From: Actinomycetes bacterium
Lineage (GTDB): Bacteria > Actinomycetota > Acidimicrobiia > Acidimicrobiales > RAAP-2
Length of the DNA: 20,570 nucleotides
Reading direction: 5' to 3'
NCBI GenBank assembly: GCA_021805305.1
Contig: JAJZFO010000190.1
Location: forward strand, 1-20,570
The notes below the pieces were generated by a model, which searched no databases, was not told the origin of the DNA, and saw only the letters and a program-made list of their open reading frames with translations. A program made the translations under genes and the position numbers. Below are positions 20,157 through 20,570 of the stretch, one piece after another (within the stretch, counting starts at the first letter, position 1; the number at the start of each line of letters is the position of its first letter).

Positions 20157-20570
20157 ATGCTCGCGAGTCGACAGCGTCATCAGCTTCCCTCGAGAGACGT
20201 CGGGGTCCTGATCATCGGGCTCGGCGGCGTCGCCCTCGAGATGGCGATGAGCGCCCGCTACGGCTATCACCGCGACGAACTCTACTTCTTGGTCGCGGGC
20301 GAACACCCGGCGCTCGGGTACGTCGACCAACCACCCCTGGCACCGCTCGTCGCCCATTGGTCGTCGGTGCTCTTCGCCAACAGCCTGGCGGGCGTGCGAG
20401 TGATTCCGGCCCTCCTCCTAGGGTGGCTCGTCTTTACCTCGAGTTCGATGGCTCGTGCGATGGGTGCCGGAGTCACCGCTCGTCGCGTCGCGGCCCTGGC
20501 CACCGTCCTGTGTGGCGAATACCTGGCGACGGCCCACCTGCTGACCACCACGGTCTTCGATTTCGCGGCG
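20157..20570 (+). CDS. PMT/GT39-family membrane glycosyltransferase, N-terminal fragment (runs off window)
   Basis: 138 codons are present without a stop. After a first membrane helix (VGVLIIGLGGVALEMAMSA, 15-33) comes YGYHRDELYFLVAGEHPALG, then YVDQPPLAPLVA. This is the characteristic first extracytoplasmic loop of PMT_2/ArnT-like dolichyl- or polyprenyl-phosphate-sugar glycosyltransferases, with the D40-E41 acidic pair at the catalytic position. Further helices follow. The enzyme would transfer a sugar from a lipid-phosphate donor on the outer face of the cytoplasmic membrane; donor and acceptor are unknown. GAGGA stands 5 nt before the ATG. It appears to be unlinked to the metal genes. Confidence 0.88.
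   Translation, partial: MLASRQRHQLPSRDVGVLIIGLGGVALEMAMSARYGYHRDELYFLVAGEHPALGYVDQPPLAPLVAHWSSVLFANSLAGVRVIPALLLGWLVFTSSSMARAMGAGVTARRVAALATVLCGEYLATAHLLTTTVFDFAA

Overview
The window is a high-GC (about two thirds G+C by eye), gene-dense bacterial chromosome segment. GTG starts, TANNNT -10 boxes sitting 6-8 nt before SD-less start codons, and the gene repertoire (Uup-type ABC-F, PMT/GT39 protein, CsoR, DUF3592-like protein) point to Actinobacteriota. A deep branch such as Acidimicrobiia is my guess. No rRNA, tRNA, CRISPR array or intact mobile element was seen.

Layout. Positions 1-2332 are on the minus strand: the 5' end of ahcY, ychF with an unusual hairpin over its ribosome-binding site, a decayed ABC-ATPase remnant, a short tandem repeat, and a GNAT acetyltransferase. 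Positions 2451-6851 are on the plus strand and form one tight operon: a NitT/TauT-like (NMT1/THI5-type) ABC importer (ATPase, permease, binding protein), a PfkB/ribokinase-family kinase and an inosine-uridine-type nucleoside hydrolase. Its genes mostly overlap by 4-22 nt. The set reads as uptake of a nucleoside-like compound, hydrolysis, and phosphorylation of the ribose. Positions 6848-13378 hold an ABC-F protein (-), a PEBP/YbhB protein (+), an AI-2E family permease (-), tryptophanase (-), an alpha/beta hydrolase (-) and a DUF3592-like membrane protein (-).

Positions 13511-19651 are a metal-handling island. A P1B-type ATPase with a TPC membrane motif and a C-terminal hemerythrin domain (P1B-5-like) converges on a four-gene minus-strand operon: SHOCT membrane peptide, cupredoxin, CsoR, and a permease carrying two YHS domains joined by a Met/His-rich linker. 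A CsoR-like inverted repeat lies in the operon's AT-rich promoter. On the other side of that promoter a secreted or anchored protein of unknown function, rich in conserved-looking His and Cys, is transcribed divergently. The window ends with about 500 bp without a convincing gene but with two strong palindromes, and then the 5' part of a PMT/GT39-family membrane glycosyltransferase.

The most interesting items are the copper-type operon with its divergent His/Cys-rich unknown protein, the metal-ATPase/hemerythrin fusion, the ychF leader hairpin that buries the Shine-Dalgarno sequence, and the nucleoside-salvage operon built around an importer family not usually tied to nucleosides.
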